DNA of 64,000 bases from Fratercula arctica (lineage: Eukaryota; Chordata; Aves; Charadriiformes; Alcidae), in contig CANTUZ010000003.1 of NCBI GenBank assembly GCA_947846985.1, positions 97,114,704 to 97,178,703 of the forward strand, read 5' to 3'. This document shows, piece after piece, positions 39,542 through 55,023 of this stretch. Made by a program: the position numbers and the translations under genes. The notes under the pieces were generated by a model. The model had not been told where the DNA came from. It made no database searches and saw only the letters and a list, made by a program, of their open reading frames with translations. How positions within the stretch are numbered: the first letter of the stretch is position 1; the number at the start of each line of letters is the position of its first letter.

Positions 39542-42500
39542 TTGCAACTGCTATAGCCTAATACCAGGTTACTCTGTTCCAGACAGGAATTTAAGGAAAT
39601 GCTATTCTCAATAAATTCGGATCACATAAATGCACACAAGATCTTTGGATATGGAATGAGGATGTACATCACATGGACCACTTGGCAGGTATACGCTCTT
39701 CTTTGAAGAAAAGCTTTCATCAAACAAAGCAGGGAAGGATGGGTTATGTGTGCCAAATAATTATCGCTTCGATACGACTGAATCCACTCCCAAAAGAGAA
39801 CAATAACAAACAGCGTACCCAACCCATTCCAGCCACCGCAGAATAAGTAACATGTCATCACTGAGAAGTTACTTTCCTTATATCACTTGTCGTATTTGCA
39901 GATTAGCATCTGGAAATAGAACTAGGTCCTCCATAAATTTTGTTATCAATTCTGATATTCAGCATGCACATTAGGATGGAAAATAATTTGCTGACAGGTC
40001 TTCCAAGCCCTGCATGCTCAGGTTCAAACTTCTGCAAAACTTTCATGTTACAGTTTAACTACTTTTAAATACTCATGTAAGTTTTTATGCATCTATTTCT
40101 TACAGTACTGTGAGATTTATTTATTTGAAGTCTAACAACTAAGCAAAATGACTGCAGTAATTTCGTCCAGCTTCTTGGCTGACCACCAGATTAATTCCAA
40201 CCCTGCAAAATTCGAAGTAGTAATGGTTTAACACCTTTTTTTAAACAGTCATTGGTTAGTTTCCTGTCTAAAATTGTTGAGCCTGGATAACAGCTTGAAA
40301 TTCAAAATTTATCACACAAACTGGTGTATCTTCTGAAAGAATTGGTTCACTTCTTCATCCATCTCCTAGGCAGTTCCTCAAACCATTACTGTTGATACTG
40401 CTTAGCTGGCATACCTTTTTCCAAGTAACTTTTTTTTTTTTTAAATACTTTTCCATCTGCCAATGACAAAAAGTTTCAATTTATTCTAGATTCTCAACCT
40501 GCAGCATGATTTCTATGCTTTAAGGTACAGATCAGAGACATCAGATAAAATTGACCTGCAAAATTCTAATACGTTGTGCAGCAGTCATTACAGACCGATT
40601 CACATCAAGCACAGAAAACTTCTTCCCCTCCCATTTCAGGTTTTCCAAACCACACAAAGCAAGGACTCTTTTGCCCTGGAGATGGCTCCATCTACCACAA
40701 GGAAATCAGAAAAATTTTGATCGGTCGAATTCCTTGTATACCACCCACATGAGTGTAAACTATGTGGCTGATGAACGAGTTCGGGCTACCCCAGACCACT
40801 CATGCAAAATATGACAATGTAGGCTTTTATTTGCAGTAGTCTAAGCTTGTCTTAATATAACTTACCCAAATATACAATTTATGTACGCTATTTCTCCACA
40901 CATTTACATGGTCCGAGACTTTGAACCAGGAAAAGTACAAAATAAACCATAGCAGGCTGTCTTCTGCTTTAAGACACTGCACCAAATTATCAGCAAAACA
41001 CAACTAAAAGCCATCTCCTATAACAACATGATTTTTCTTAGGCACACACTTGGTCATCTCTGAAAGATTTTAATAGCTACTTCAAGACATTGCAATATTT
41101 CTTTAGGTTTGTAAGTTAGCAATACTTTTTTTTTTAGTCTGTTGATGTTTCACATATATTATATTGAAAAAAATCAGATGCAGAAGATGCATTTCAAAAC
41201 ATATGGTCAAAGAAGAGAAATTTCAATTCAGATTTGATTGTTTGGAGCATACAATGAAGGAGTTGCTTTCAAACAAACTGAAGCTTCTGAACAAGCAACT
41301 GGCACAGGGAAGACTGTTCTTTTGAAGACTGCCACTCAAAGTTCCCATGGGTATAACAGCTTGTGGAGGTCACAAAGGCAAACACTACTTTGAAAACTAC
41401 TTTAAACAACAATTAAGAGCATGTAAAATTGTGACTTCATTTTAATGCTCACCAGTAAGAGAAGAAAAAAAAAAACCCTAAGTTATTTTTATTATACTTG
41501 ATTCATTTCTACTTTTGGTAAACTGAAATGTCTTTGTGATTACAGAATTATACAGCAGTCTTTGTTTAAAGATTACTTTTACAAAACATGGTATTATTCC
41601 CTTAGCACAATATCCTATCTTCTTGGTATAATATCACCTATACATAGCATTTTTCTTTGATAAAAAGATAGACATATCTGAAAGAAATAAATCCTTTCTA
41701 TATTACACTGCACCAAATTCCTAATTCTTTATGGGATTACAATGCCTAAGTCATTTCACGTAGTACTCCACTAACTATACTAGTCATTTTCTCTAATATT
41801 GTTAATATTCCTAACAACTAAAATTTAGTGAAAGATGAAAATGCTATGTATCTGTGAATATTGCTGTTCTAATATTCCCAAGAATCATTAATTTTCCTAA
41901 ATATTTGCTTAACCTACTGCAAAATTTTCAGTGAGTAACACTACCAAAAAAAGAAAAGTCTGAGAGAAAGAATAGCCATTTTAAGGCAAAAATCAGTTTG
42001 TGGGCCACAATTTCACCCATATCAGAATTCCACTAACAAATTAATATCCAATGTTATTGAAAATATTGAAAGCTTCACGATGGAAGTTCAGAGTGTTACT
42101 GAACACAGAGGTGTAAATTCCTTGATATTTCAAATGAAGCAATTATACAAAGAAATAGTCATGTTTATAACTGTTGATTAGAATTCATAAGGAAATTGGA
42201 AATTATAGCAAGAAAATAAATATTTTAGATGTAATTAACACTGAACAGGGTGATGAGAACTTCTGTTGCTTTTTTTAAATAGAAGAAAATATTAAATCTT
42301 ATTTTAAACAAGAATTAAAGAGCTGCATGAAAATGGCAATATTTGACAGCACCGTAAGTGATACCATGCTTTTCTTAAGCATCTACAAAAATACATTGGT
42401 ACTTTCCTCCAAGTAACAAATGAACACTCAATAAACCTGATTACTGTAAACATGCTTTATTTTCAACAGATTTCTGCAGACCGTTCTCTACAGTTTTAAG

Positions 42501-45500
42501 GAACTCTTAAAAAAAGACTTTCTAATATCAGAGAACAATCTTGAATCCTTTACTAAATATCTATTCCATTACACACTCATTTAGAAAGTTTAATATGAGA
42601 TAAAAAAAATAAAATTATCCAATAATCAATTTCTAAACCACGGAATCTCATTCAGTTAGGAAAAAACCCCACACCACACTTCTGGTACTCCATGAACTAC
42701 AAGCACACCAAGGCCTTTCAGATTTTTCTGCTATGTTTTTCAGTGTTCCTCACATTTCAAAATTCAGAGAAGTTAACTGATATAACTTGGAAGTGCATCT
42801 TTCAGCAGAAGGTAAGCAGTAAATTAACAGGGTTACTCATTTCATCAGAAGTGGCAGAGAATAAGAGTCCCCAAAAGATTCAATGTCAAAGGAGGACACA
42901 GAAAGCACTATCACTGAAAGAGATCTAAGAGTGTTAACAGATTGCAAAGTAGACAGAAATTTGGCATGTGGTACAACAAAAAACTAGTAAGAAAGTTAAA
43001 CAGAGGTAGAATATTAACTAACTGTGTGCACTTATAGGAATAAAATTTAGCTCCAGACATCTAAATCCAGACGTCTCCCAATATTGTCAGTGGAGGTCAA
43101 TGCAATCAGAGGAGCCCGGGGAGCAATTCAATTTACCCTAACGTAGGCACCTATAGGCTCATTAAATAAATCATTCTCTAGACACTATGGACTGTATAGG
43201 CTAGATCTCTATTGATCATAATGGCAGCTTAGGATCCCAGTTGAAAAAATACGTGTACCAAGGAGAAAAAAATTCAGTAAGTCTGTATGAGAATTGGAAG
43301 AAATCCATATTTATATATATATATACCGCTGCAGTATGTATTACAGGTTTTCAGATAAGATGGATGAGGACTGGCCAGGTACCCCTGCGAAGTCCAAAAA
43401 CTAAACTCCTACTGCTTATCCAACTTCTATCAATACTCTAAACAAAAGTGCTCTCATACGATGCTCTATAGTTTTGTTCAAGCACAGTGAACATGTAATG
43501 GATTTGCAGTCTCATGTAGCTCATAATCGATTATACTGTAGCATATACTGTAACCTAGATCAGTATGTACAATAAAAAAAACATATAGGGAAGAAATAGA
43601 AAAGAAAACTGATGCCAGCACGGAGACATGTCACTTTGTGAAGAATCCTGAAATGTATCCAACTGGACTCTGGTTACAAGACAAATCGGCAATAAAATGG
43701 AGGACTGGGACGCACACCGACAGAGGGTTTATTCTCACCAGCCCATCACAGCATCTTAAAGCTGTGGATGAGAAGACAGAGGCATTCTCCAGACCAGACT
43801 CCAACAGGCCAAAGTGGCAGCCAAATGGACTTCAGAAGAGCTATAGAGGAGAGCCTCTCGGCTCCAGCTTGTACTCTAGATATTTGTGACATCTTTTGCT
43901 TCATGGAAAATAGTCCCATGTGGACATTAGACAGAAAATTGTTATCATTTAACTCAATGGTCTAGTATGGCAGGCTCCTTCATTCTAGTAATAATAATTT
44001 TCCTTCCAAGGAAGGAGAAAGAGAGAAAGAGCATACCAGAAAGCAAAGCTATCCAAGCAGATATACTACAAATTGGAAATTTAGCAGGGTATGACAACTC
44101 CCAGATTGCTGGGATAGCAGAAGAGAAACTCACAAATGAGAGAAGGTCTGAGGAAAAATTGTCTCAGGCATTTCAGGCAATCAAAATCAGCAGGACCTGC
44201 CTCATTTTGCACAGGACTCTTGGCACTAAAACAACAGACATGCGTTCAACCACAGCACCAGAAATGAGTCCAAAGGAACTGTGCATATTGATCTGTTCTT
44301 GAAGAGCGCCACTGCTGGCACAGGCTCCAATTCAGCCATGCTAGGGTGTTCCCAGTTTCTCTACAGGATAGTGGAATTAATCCAAGAAAGCCTGGTTCAT
44401 TATCCAGTATTCCAATTCTACCTAGTACATCTGCCAGAAAAAGATCTGAGCAAGTTCACCACAACAGTTGCAAGTTTTCTGTCTACCCATTGTTTCCTAA
44501 GAGCAACCATCTCCTGACACAGTGGAAGACGTCATGTGCTTACTGAATTGTTTGTATTTTACAAGCTGGTTGAACTACGCAGCATTCCCTAAGCATGCAA
44601 TCTTTGAAGCAAGAACTGTAAGGTTTTGCACACCTTTTGGACTACTTAAACCACAGCAGTGTTCTCCCTTTTAAAAGCATGTATCTTGCATAGGGAGTTC
44701 ACCTGAGTAAGCTCCCAACCTTGACTGATTAGATATTATTGAATTACTTCATTAATTTATTACTGCATCCCCTCGCAAGCACCCCTGTGGTGTAGCAATG
44801 TTATTAGGAATCCTTTATAGATTGTTATTCCTTAACCTATATGCTGATCAGAATGACATTGGAAGTCAAGTTGAGCATTAGACAACAAAAGGCACACAAG
44901 AAGCAAGGCGAATTAAAAAAACCAAAGGCAGGCCTTCTTCATTGATCATGAGACCAAGTGGTAAATTGCTGTTACCATCAGGTTATAAGAGTCGACCAGC
45001 AAAGCAGTGTCCATTCATTAGAAATCTATGACTGGCCCAATCTTATCTGTAATGAGATACAGTAACGTCTAAGAGACTCCATTTCACCCTAAGCCTCAGA
45101 TTTGGAGAAGCAGCAGCATCTCTCAAAGAGATCCAGTGACTTGGGCTGGAGAATAACCCTTCAACCAAGCCAAGTGACAAAGCTATCAAAATGTGACAAA
45201 ACTGTGGCAAAAATCTTGCCTTTTACTGAGATATGGTTAAACCTCTTGGACAAGGAGCAGTGTCAGAACAGAAGGATATTAAGTGCACCATCACGTAATG
45301 TCTAAAGATACCAGCAAATCCACAGTGTAAGCGCAGATTTAAAAAAAAAAAAAAAAAAATTCTAGATAAATTGATCATTGGGAAAAAAATCAAATAGTTC
45401 TTAAAATAAAACTACAAGGAGCCTGAGTAATGAATACATCTCCTCAGACTGATAAGTATTCCTTATGTCTACTCCTGAAATACATAGACTTAACTGTTTT

Positions 45501-48500
45501 GATACAGTCATAGAAGAATAACAAAAACAAGGGATTAAAACACAAAGCCATACATGGAGATTTGATGTTTGTCAACCCTTTTGAACACAGAGTAAATTAG
45601 ATATCGGAGATCTCCAAACAGCACAGTTTGGCTCAAAAACGATGGCATTCTCTCTGTAAAAACTCTGCTGTAAAAACAGGTATTTTCTTTATTAACAGCA
45701 TTATAAAAGACAAAATCACGTTTCAAGATGATGGTCAAAGGAAAGAGAAGTGCAGAAAAACAGATATTTGCCCTTGCTGTCATAATAAAGAGAACGGCTT
45801 ATATATAAAGATCCTTTTATATTCTACCCTATGCACAGATTGCACTGTAATGAAGACGTATTTGAACTATAGAGTGCAAGTATGACACGAGTCTTTCTGC
45901 AATCAATGACAGGAGAAAGCTTTTTTGAAAACACTAAAAGAGTAAGCACTAAAACTAGAAGACTATTTTCCCATCTTTATTTCTTTTTTTTATTATTTTT
46001 GTTTTGTTTTACTTTGTTAATTCATCGTTGATTAAAAGACGACTTGACTGCGGGGCAAACGCAAACTGAAAAATAAAGCAGCTCTACTGCCAGACTGGTC
46101 CGAACTGTCTCAGGTGAGTAACATACACCCCAGTTTTTTAGCACCTGCTGTAAGGTTCTAAAAGGAGGGAAATAACTCTGGTAACAAAATACAAGAAAGA
46201 GTCCAACTACTGTAATTCATCTCAAAAAAACAACCTTTCCTTTTTAAAAAAAAAAAAAAAAAAAATTTCCTCTGTGTTTCACTGGTATCGCCCAGTTCTC
46301 ATGCCCCAAACCCAACTCCATTAAATAGATAAATTAGAAAAAGAAACAAAAATTGGAATGTAAACAACACAACTTGCCATGAAGACCACTAGCTTCTGCC
46401 ACCCCTCAAGGCGAGGGGGTGGGAGGTATTTGATGGACATATTGCATTTTGGTTTGCTCCTTGTGTGAGTGGACATAGGGAGACACAGGGAACAGGAAAA
46501 GCTCAGAGCACAGCACATTATGCAAAATTCAGTTTCACAGCTAAATAGCACTGTATGTTTCAATATAAAATCAGAACTTAACCTTCTTTCAATAAGTAGT
46601 AACCTCCATAATGTTGAAATACTTAAGCCCTATCATAGTAATTTAACTTTCCTAAATCAATGTATTAAATTTCTGAAACATAAATTGTACATAGCACAAA
46701 TAATATATAAAAGAGCTGTCCTGTCTTTATTCATGAGATTCAATAGATTTCAAAGACATGCAGCAGAATGTTAAATCAATTCTGAAAGTAAAAACACATT
46801 TTTATTTACATCGTGCCTATATGTGGTATATCAGCAGAGCGCACACTTGATACAACATGCTGCTTTTCTGGATGACTGAATATGAAATATAGCCACAATT
46901 TGCTGGCTGAATATAGACAGATGGAACATGACAGCTATATGATGTTACAACAATTACATGAACATTATCAAAAGAGAAGGCACAGTATACAAGATTCTGG
47001 GGTTTGTTTTGAAGTTAGTTTATACGATTAGAGGAAATCTGAACATTTAATAAAATAATTTTAAATTATTCTTTCAAACAATTATATCAAAATTACTAAA
47101 CTATTCTATCAAAACTTTTCTGTTCAAAAAGCACAGGAACACAACTGGAAGAGACCTGCTGTGTCATTGTTTGTCCTGGAAGGTAATAAAAAGATACAGA
47201 CGAATAGATTTGTATCTCAAAAACTGTTAACCTCTGCCTCAGAAGGGGTTACCCTTATTGGGGTAAATAGCCAAAGAGCTTAAATACGTTACTGGTGGTG
47301 TATTTTTCAGCAAAAGGCTATAAAGAGAGAGCTGTATGGTTAGAAGGTATTCGACAGAGCCTGCTAAAGACCGTATTTAGTGACACTCAGATACTTCACA
47401 ATTGCTGAACTCAGAAATTTGGCAACCAGATAGACAAATCCATCTATAACTTTTCTTAAAATGTCACAGACTTACTTGCTGCTGCTGTGATGGCTAATAA
47501 AACAGAAACCTCTTCTGACAAGTACACAGTCTTTCTACAGAGATAATAAAGTGCAAGTCTGACAAGTCGTTCAAGACTGCAATAGGAATCTTAGAAAATT
47601 AAAGGTCTGGCTTTAACATCCTTTTTTACACCAGCGCTGTAATTAAAGTCCTGGAAGAGAGATTCTGTAGCTAGAGCTCTTCTCTGTCTCTAAGACATGC
47701 CGCAGGCTGAAAGCCCATCCAAAATTTTCCGGTATAATCTAAGTCAGATGATGAAAACTGAAAATCAAAAGTAAGGACAGATACATTATTAACAGGTTAA
47801 AAAAAAAAGGGTGAACAAATTAAAGTACTTTAAAGTGAATAATTATAGGAAAATGCCACCGTAACTTTGGCTTCACAAGAAAGACTTGAAAATTCCAGTT
47901 TTAAAAGAACATAATTGAGAAATCTGGTAGCAACTGAAAAGAGGATTGTGTTTGGAGTGAAAGAGCACACATTTTTACCACAGCACTTATTACTGTGATT
48001 CCTAAAATATTTATGTGCCCACACAATAACGTCCAAGTATATCATAGTCTAAAATTATTTTATGTTTTCTAGTACATCATCATCAGTTGTGGTCTATTAG
48101 AATAACACACATGAAATAAAAATATGGTGAAAAATAGTGGTTTTAGACCAACTCAATTTCATTTAAGAAATACTGCTTTAAGATTTTGATTCTTACTACA
48201 CAAAAATTAGCATTTTTGATTTTATGCATTTTTTTAAAAAATAAAGTTTCTGTAACAATAATACTGTCTTATGAAACACAAAAGTTAAAATATAAAATGA
48301 AAAATAGTGAAATAGATGGCTTGTCAATATTCAAAAAGCTTAGATAACTGTAAGATGCACTGATGTATGCTGATTAGTGATTTAAAGCCTGAGAAAAGAA
48401 AGTTTCAGAGAGAAATACAAAGAAACATGACTGAGTTTAATATGCATCTACATTAGCTATGGGGCATAATTAAAACTACATCACTCTCTTCAATCTACAT

Positions 48501-51500
48501 AATTATGTCCCAAAGACACTTCCTCAATAGCATCCTTGACTTCACTGATAAACCTGTAACGACCTTGTGTTTAAAAGGTCAGGCAATATTGTTTTAAAGT
48601 AAAGTACATCCTTACAAGTAAAAGGGTATAATAGTAAGGTTTTGGTTTGGTTTCATTCCTTCTAGTGCTCAGAACTCCAGATGTGGCAGGCAAAACAAAA
48701 TTCTAACACACACTGAAAGAAAACAGTATCAAGTGAAGCTGCAGATTATTCCTCCGCCAAAAGGAATGGGGAATTGATGCAGCATCTACCACTGGGGGGA
48801 AAAAGTGAACATGGCTAATTTTGGAAATGCCAATAACTCCATTAATAGATACTAAAAAGCATCATTAATTTGGGGTGAAGGGGTGTGTGTGATCTTTTTA
48901 CCAGTGAATTTACCTGTAAATTTCAATACCACTTAACTAGTTGAATTCAATACCACAACATTATGCACCATTTACCATCTATTACTATTCTTACTCCAAT
49001 TTTTAACACTTCTGAATATAGTTAAATCATGTGCAGGCTATATGTGAATCTATACACACAATATATATATATTCATTTATTTTTATTTACATAAAGTTGT
49101 AAGTTAATACTACCTTTTCAGTGATGATTACTGTCACGGTTCTGTTTTACCTCAAACCAGGACAATTACATACATTGCATATGGGCAGAAATGGTGAAAG
49201 AGTGATTAGTTTCATCTTATTTTGCTAAATAAGTGGTAGGACATCTCTACCATGTATCACAAAGAATATCTAATCTTATATTCACATCTGATTTCTCATC
49301 ATCTGACTTCTTATATGCCAACTGGAGCTATGATGTGCTTCATTAACTTGCCTAATTTGGAAAAAAAAAGGGAAAATGGACTATGAGAGAAAGAGCCACA
49401 GAACACATATCCATACTCTTCATTTAATGAAGAGGTCAGAGCAGCAACACCTACAAATTTGCGCCCATTTGTATGAGCATTGTGAACAATGTAGATCTTG
49501 CTGCAAGTCTGCGGCAAACTCAGGATTTCCTGTTTGTCAGGAAAGTAGAAATAGTATCAACTGCTTTGCAAAACTTGTATTATTAATTATATCATGCAGT
49601 AATGTCCATAAATACAACATGGCATGTTATTTTAATGATAGCAATTCCATACTACTATTTAACTAAGCCGAAATAAAAATCATCACCTGATGCAAACAAC
49701 TTTAAACTATTTTGATTTGATCTCACGATGCTTAATTAAACAGGAAGCAAACAGCTATCTCTAGCTCCAACTAGATGAGCTAATTTTCTGCAGTCTTTCC
49801 AGAATGATTGTGTCCACAACTCTAAACAGAAGTAACGTTAACAACACTGACAGTGACTTCCCTCTAGCCATAGGCCAGGGTTGTATTATAAGCATTGCTG
49901 ATATTCCTTATATTTGACAGAGTCAGTGAGGAATCTTATCCCAGCTCCTTCCAACGACTTATCAGAATTTAACAGGACTCCGCAAAAGTTATTCACATTT
50001 GATCATACCTCTTGGAATACAATCAAATGCAAGCCCTGTGAGCACACTTTCTCAGCCCTCTCACTTCCAGAATCCATTACGGATCTCTTTCCTACTCCTT
50101 TTGTCAATAGGTATACAAAACAAATTGAAGAAATTAAACCATGCAGACCAATATGTCAGTTAACATGCCAACTGTACTCATCTGGGTGTTTCAAAATTCT
50201 GAAGTGCTCCACAAGAGAAGAGAACAGAATGCTAGCAAGCATAAAGGAATCTGCACAGGACACGAAGGACACAAAGGACAAACTCCCATCTACAAAACAC
50301 AACTTTAAATAAAAATGATAATATATGATAGTAAGAATCTTGCATAGACTTAACATACTTACTGTGATACACTCATTGCCAAAAATAACCCAGTTTTAAT
50401 GGCAATTGAAGCTTGCTTCCATTCAGCTAAAAAAGGATACTATGATTCCTTGGACTAAACTCCATGGCCAGACCACATTTTGCAAGAAATTCCTAGTTTT
50501 CAAGCTCAGCTCTAACTGTTCATATGGAACCAAATGGGGAATAATAACAGCTGTTCACAACATAAGCCCTCGGGATTTTCCATTATTTGGGTCCAACTCC
50601 TCACTCCTTATTAGCAAATTGGCATAGCCAAAGGAAAGAAAACGAAATCTTTTTCCAGCTACAACCAGCAAGAAAGTTGAACTAATTCATCTTAACTCAG
50701 TTGCAACAACAGTAATCCATGCATTTATGGTTTCAAGTCATGCTTTTAATTCTCATGCCTAGTTGCGTAAATTATATCTATAAAACAAATTCATTCAAAA
50801 AACCTCTTCTGCATAGTTTATTTTAAAATATAAAGCAAACTCCAGACCATCCTCTTCAGCCGAGATCACACAGCGATCTCTCTTCATGTGAATATCACCT
50901 TCAACAACAGTTATGTCCCATTTGAACAATGCACCTGTTAACCTCTCGTCTTCAATTTACATGCAAAAAAAAACCCCAAGGAAGCTATATGAAAGGAGTA
51001 GATCTCCTGATGATTGATTCACTGCCATAAAGCTGATTTCTGGAAACCAACATGACTATGGAGTTCAGATCACTGTGGCAAAGGCTGTTCAGCTCCTAAC
51101 AACTGGCACCTTGGTGGAGTCATTCAAAGTTTTGCGCAAATGCTCTGATTTCATAGACCCAGCTGTTCAGAGGAATGCCACAAAGGACTATACTATACTA
51201 AAAAAAAAACCCACAAAAACAATCACCCACCAAACCCCAAACCAAAACAACATAAAAGAACTCAGGAATAGTGAAATCTGTAAGTCTTTCTTCAGCCTTT
51301 AGGGTTGAAATTCAGATTAAATATTAATTTTTACTTCAAGCCTACATGCCTAGGATGCATTTGGACCACCTACTGTCTTGAAACTCCCATAACAATTGCA
51401 CATAACTGGTTTTTTCTTCAAACTTGCATTTAAAGAAAGGTTTAATGTAAATTCAATAGTAAGTTTGGGAATCAAACAGAGTCATGTAAATGAAAATGCA

Positions 51501-52823
51501 TTTTCATATTTCTTCTGACAATTAAATCACTTTTAGCTTGCTATTAAAGCAACTTCAAGAGCTAACTTTGTAGAATACAAAAAACATTTGGAAACATATC
51601 ATAGAAGTATTTTGACTTTCTTTACGCTCAGTTACACTAGGTAAGCATAGCCATTCAACATATAATAACGTTATGAACAGAATGTGATTTTGCCAATACA
51701 GAATAAAAATTATTCACTCAAAATCTTTAAAATTCACTTGTTCTATTTCACTACAACTAGAATATGAAATGATAATTTCCAAATAATTAAAGAGAAATAC
51801 AGATAGTAAGTGGTTCCACTGAAGCTAATTTTTACAATCACTGGTGGAAGGAAAAAGAATTCTATTTCATTTTATGATGTTTAACACAAAAATACAATTT
51901 AATCAAGAACTTGACTATCTAGTCCCCTGATAACCAATGAAAACAAGGGCAATATACTTTACTCCATTAATGCTTTGTTACCATGACATACTCTTCCACT
52001 TCCACAGATCTCAGGGGGATAAGATATATGCTGCACTTTTATTACATTTTTTTTTATATGCTAGAAGACAGCAAACATTTTCTTAAAGTTCTATAGTAGC
52101 CTTTATACATCTCAGGAGAATTCAAGCCTAGCCATCTATTTGCATTACAGTACTACTGATGTACAATTAAAACAAGATCAGATTTTAATCTGTATAGAAG
52201 AATTTCAATTATATTTATATCTTTATCTCTCAGATGTTAAGTATTGTGGCTTGCTGTTCAACGTGTCACTCTAGGCTGCAGATTTGTAAAGTTTAAATAA
52301 TTCAAGACTAAAAGTAGAATAACATTCAATTAGAGAATTATATTTAAAAATGTGACAGAATAAAGATCCTTTTCTGATTTATGAATCAAACTATGTTTCC
52401 AAAACAGTAGGGATTATTACCCAGTATATATAAGGGGGCAAGTAAAAAACGAATGTAGCTGCAACTCAACCCCCAAATCTCAAACAAATGAGAAAGTAAA
52501 ATATCAAAACCAAATGTAACAAACTGAGCGATAAAGAAAATATTCCTGGGGATTTAAGGAGGTGTTAAAGAACCACCATATCATCCATGCATTATAAATT
52601 GCACTGGGGATAGTTGTGCATGCTTAAAAGCAGATTATCAAGTGCCTATTTCTATTTTCCTTTAAATACACAGGAGTTTTTTTATAATAGAATTGTATAG
52701 ACCTACAACGCATTATAGCATAAGCACTTCTAATTTACATCTATCCTTTTTATTTGTTTATTCATTATGCTCTTGTCTCCCTCTAGTGTCTGGCCCTCAC
52801 AAAAATTTACTTCTACCTGTATT

Positions 52824-52890
52824 CAGAATCACAGGAAAATTCAGGCTGGAAAGGACCTCAGGAGGTCTCTACTCCAAGCTCCCCCTCACA
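52824..52890 (-). mobile_element. CR1 LINE 3' terminal scrap
   Basis: The plus strand reads CAGAATCACAGGAAAATTCA, GGCTGGAAAGGACCTCAGGA and GGTCTCTACTCCAAGCTCC. This is the reverse complement of a CR1 3' end (the usual bird form starts AGAATCACAGAATCA, then GGACCTC and CCAA). It covers only about 65 bases and then fades. An older, strongly truncated copy. Confidence 0.65.
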
Positions 52891-55023
52891 GAATTTCTCT
52901 TTGGCTCTGGAAGAAACATTCACCACCAGCTGTTTGCAGTCAAGGTAAAGCATCACTCCTGAATCCAGATTCAAGGACCTCCTAAAATCACCTAGAAAAG
53001 AGGTGGAAGAGCCAGGAAAATCAAATCACTGGAACTATCTCATTGGGATGTATCTTCATCCCGAAATTTCATCACTTCATAACAGAGTAGGAGACATATT
53101 CCTTTGCATATTGATGCAGATCGCAAGTTGTCTGTCCTCAGTTTCATACATGATCATCATGTGTAGAAGAAACATCTAGATTATATTAATAATCAACTGA
53201 AGCTCAAAAGCTTTACTGTGAAGGGTTTGCTTCTTTACCAATCACAGACTCTGAGCAAGGTTAAGTCTGCGTAAACTTTCCTCTTCCTTCTCCCAGGAAA
53301 ATGTCTGTCATGAGGACCTTCACTAGTGGAAAGGGATGAAGAGACATATCTCAGACAGGAAACTCTGACAACTAGAAAACAACCTGCTCACTGTCACTTG
53401 TGAACAACTTCTACAGAAAACAAAAAGTCATATAAGACTGCAGTAAAATAATCTGTAAAATTAAGTCAGGAAGAATAAGAGGCTTCACTAGCCTGAATGC
53501 CACCACATCCCCCAGGAAAGTCCTAGAGCGCAGGGCTAAAGACCATGTCTCATTCTCAGTAAGTCACAAGGACAAGAAAGCTGTTCTGGCACTGGGATAA
53601 TCTTGTAAATATAGTAATACTTAAGTTTTGGAGGTTTATTGAACAAACAAATAAATAAAAACCCAAACTATTGCACAATTTTCAGATGTATTTCAGTAGC
53701 ATATGCAACAATAATAAAAATCAGTGCAATATCATATAGCATTATCAAAGGAATTACCATTCAACACAGAAGCTCACAACTAGCAACTGTTTTTTGTGTA
53801 GAAAGTGGTAAATAGTCAGAGTACTAGAAGAGAGCATTTCGTACCACTGTGCACCAAATACTGATAAGAAAAAGAATATATATCACAAGCATATATGTAG
53901 CAAAGGAAAGCAAAATGTGACAGGTTGCCTTAAAGTCATCCATCTGTACTCAAACCTTGATTCCAGGCTATTAGCTAAAGAAGTAACTGAATAATGCCTT
54001 AAAGAAACTGATCCAGCTTTCATCTTTCCTTTGTTCTAAGCACTGCATTATCTTTCAAGTTTCCGATTTCACATTCACAGACTAACCACACACATAGATC
54101 TGAGAACAGTAACAGCCAAGTAACATTCTCCACTAAAAGAGGATTTTCTTTGTAACTATCAGAGGATTTTTACAACTGAACTGTAATTATTTAATTAATC
54201 TCAACTCATTACTTTCAAGTATTTTAAAAGCATACTGGAGTTACTCCCCTTTTTTTGGAGCGGGGGGGATGTGTGTGTGTATTTTATAAGAACAGGATGT
54301 GCAAGTATCTATGGGAATTAATATCCGTTTAGAGTAAGATTGCATTTTATAGAAAAAACAAACCAGCTTTAAAATAACACTGAGGTTATGAAGCCAACTG
54401 GCATAACCATTCCGTCAGAAGTAACACATCTACCACCATTTGACAGTTGATCCTATCATCTGAACAACAATAATTTACCATTAGGCACTCTTAGCCTAGC
54501 AATTTGCAGAGTAATTTTAATAACAGTGCCTAAAGAAAAAAATGTTGTATTTTGCACTCTGCATTTGTCTCTGTTGTAAACATGCCAGCACTTGATCACT
54601 CACTCCCCTCTCCCAACAGAGCATCTCCACCGGTTTCAGTGCTTTCTTGGTAGCCACTACTTAATTATTTTTTTTTCCACGGAATTCATGGTTTCACATT
54701 TCATTTACAATATACTTTACAGATTCCTCTCTGAACGTAAAATATTGTTTCTTACAAACTCTTCTACTGTGTTTTTATCAGTGAGCCATGGGGTATATCC
54801 ACATCAGTGATTCAGAGCACAGGAGGAGTTCTTTTTGCTGCAAATTTTCCTTGTGCCTATGCTTAGCCCGGTGGTAGGCACTCCAGTATGCCGCTGCTGT
54901 GTTACAGGTAATTTCCTTCCTGCTGAAGACCAAAGTTGCGTGCCAAGAATTCTTAGGATTGAGAACTGGCATAAATGTTACAGCCATTAAAGACAAATGT
55001 TAACATGCAATTTTGAAACCATT

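Noticed and set aside
43967..44302. 111-codon plus-strand frame with a charged segment
   Set aside because: No recognisable protein; composition follows local purine-rich DNA.
47130..47180. CR1-like phrase CAACTGGAAGAGACCTGCTG
   Set aside because: Only about 20 bases resemble a CR1 end; no octamer and no extension.
49914..50312. 132-codon plus-strand frame in the large PRIM2 intron
   Set aside because: Cys/Thr/Ser-rich but no domain pattern and no splice or promoter context.
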